The position numbers were made by a program, and so were the translations under genes. From Campylobacteraceae bacterium (lineage in GTDB: Bacteria > Campylobacterota > Campylobacteria > Campylobacterales > Campylobacteraceae): a DNA stretch of 5,523 nt. Below are positions 5,517 through 5,523 of this stretch, piece by piece; position 1 is the stretch's first letter, and every line of letters starts with the position of its first letter. The notes under the pieces were generated by a model that worked only from the letters and a program-made list of their open reading frames with translations, made no database searches and had not been told where the DNA came from. Location: positions 1-5,523 of the forward strand of contig JAIRQK010000131.1 in NCBI GenBank assembly GCA_031256525.1. Reading direction: 5' to 3'.

Positions 5517-5523
5517 CAATAAT

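Overview
The window joins a core chaperone gene to an accessory gene cluster, probably from a Campylobacterota (epsilonproteobacterial) chromosome, for example an Arcobacter-, Sulfurimonas- or Sulfurospirillum-like organism. This rests on the DnaK C-terminal part at the left edge (lysine-rich lid, tail ending in [10 protein letters not shown]), on the low GC content and on the short-spaced, AT-rich gene arrangement. The assignment is inference from one gene fragment; no 16S or other marker is present.

Layout. Positions 1-798 (+) hold the last 265 codons of dnaK: end of the ATPase domain, interdomain linker, substrate-binding beta domain, helical lid and acidic tail. A strong intrinsic terminator follows at 806-840. 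Everything from 870 to the right edge is on the minus strand and runs towards dnaK. It is a train of nine short genes, listed in transcription order: a four-helix membrane protein (5516-5103, possibly incomplete at its start), a three-helix membrane protein with a cysteine-rich outer domain (5086-4352), then soluble proteins of 198 aa (4300-3704), 113 aa (3656-3315), 90 aa (3312-3040), 169 aa (2997-2488), 131 aa (2484-2089), 97 aa (2072-1779) and 168 aa (1765-1259, DUF6714-like), and last a single-helix membrane-anchored protein (1262-870). Gaps between genes are 2 to 51 bases, with one 4-base stop/start overlap, so most or all are probably co-transcribed. Several listed starts differ from the longest open frame because ribosome binding sites and gene junctions favour internal starts.

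Interpretation. No gene in the train is recognised as an enzyme, transporter, regulator, transposase or phage gene. The soluble ones are small, unrelated to each other, and several look like the unnamed small families common in immunity-gene arrays of polymorphic toxin, contact-dependent inhibition and type VI systems (DUF6714-like protein; short proteins with motifs such as DYYWDIS, FTGVGMYVNF, DSFFLHQ and FGNFDLSLP). The best hypothesis is an orphan immunity island inserted downstream of dnaK. No toxin, VgrG, Rhs or CdiA is visible here, so this stays an inference; a toxin could lie beyond the right edge. Every gap between genes is under 75 bases, and none holds an RNA gene, CRISPR array, insertion sequence or att repeat that I can see.
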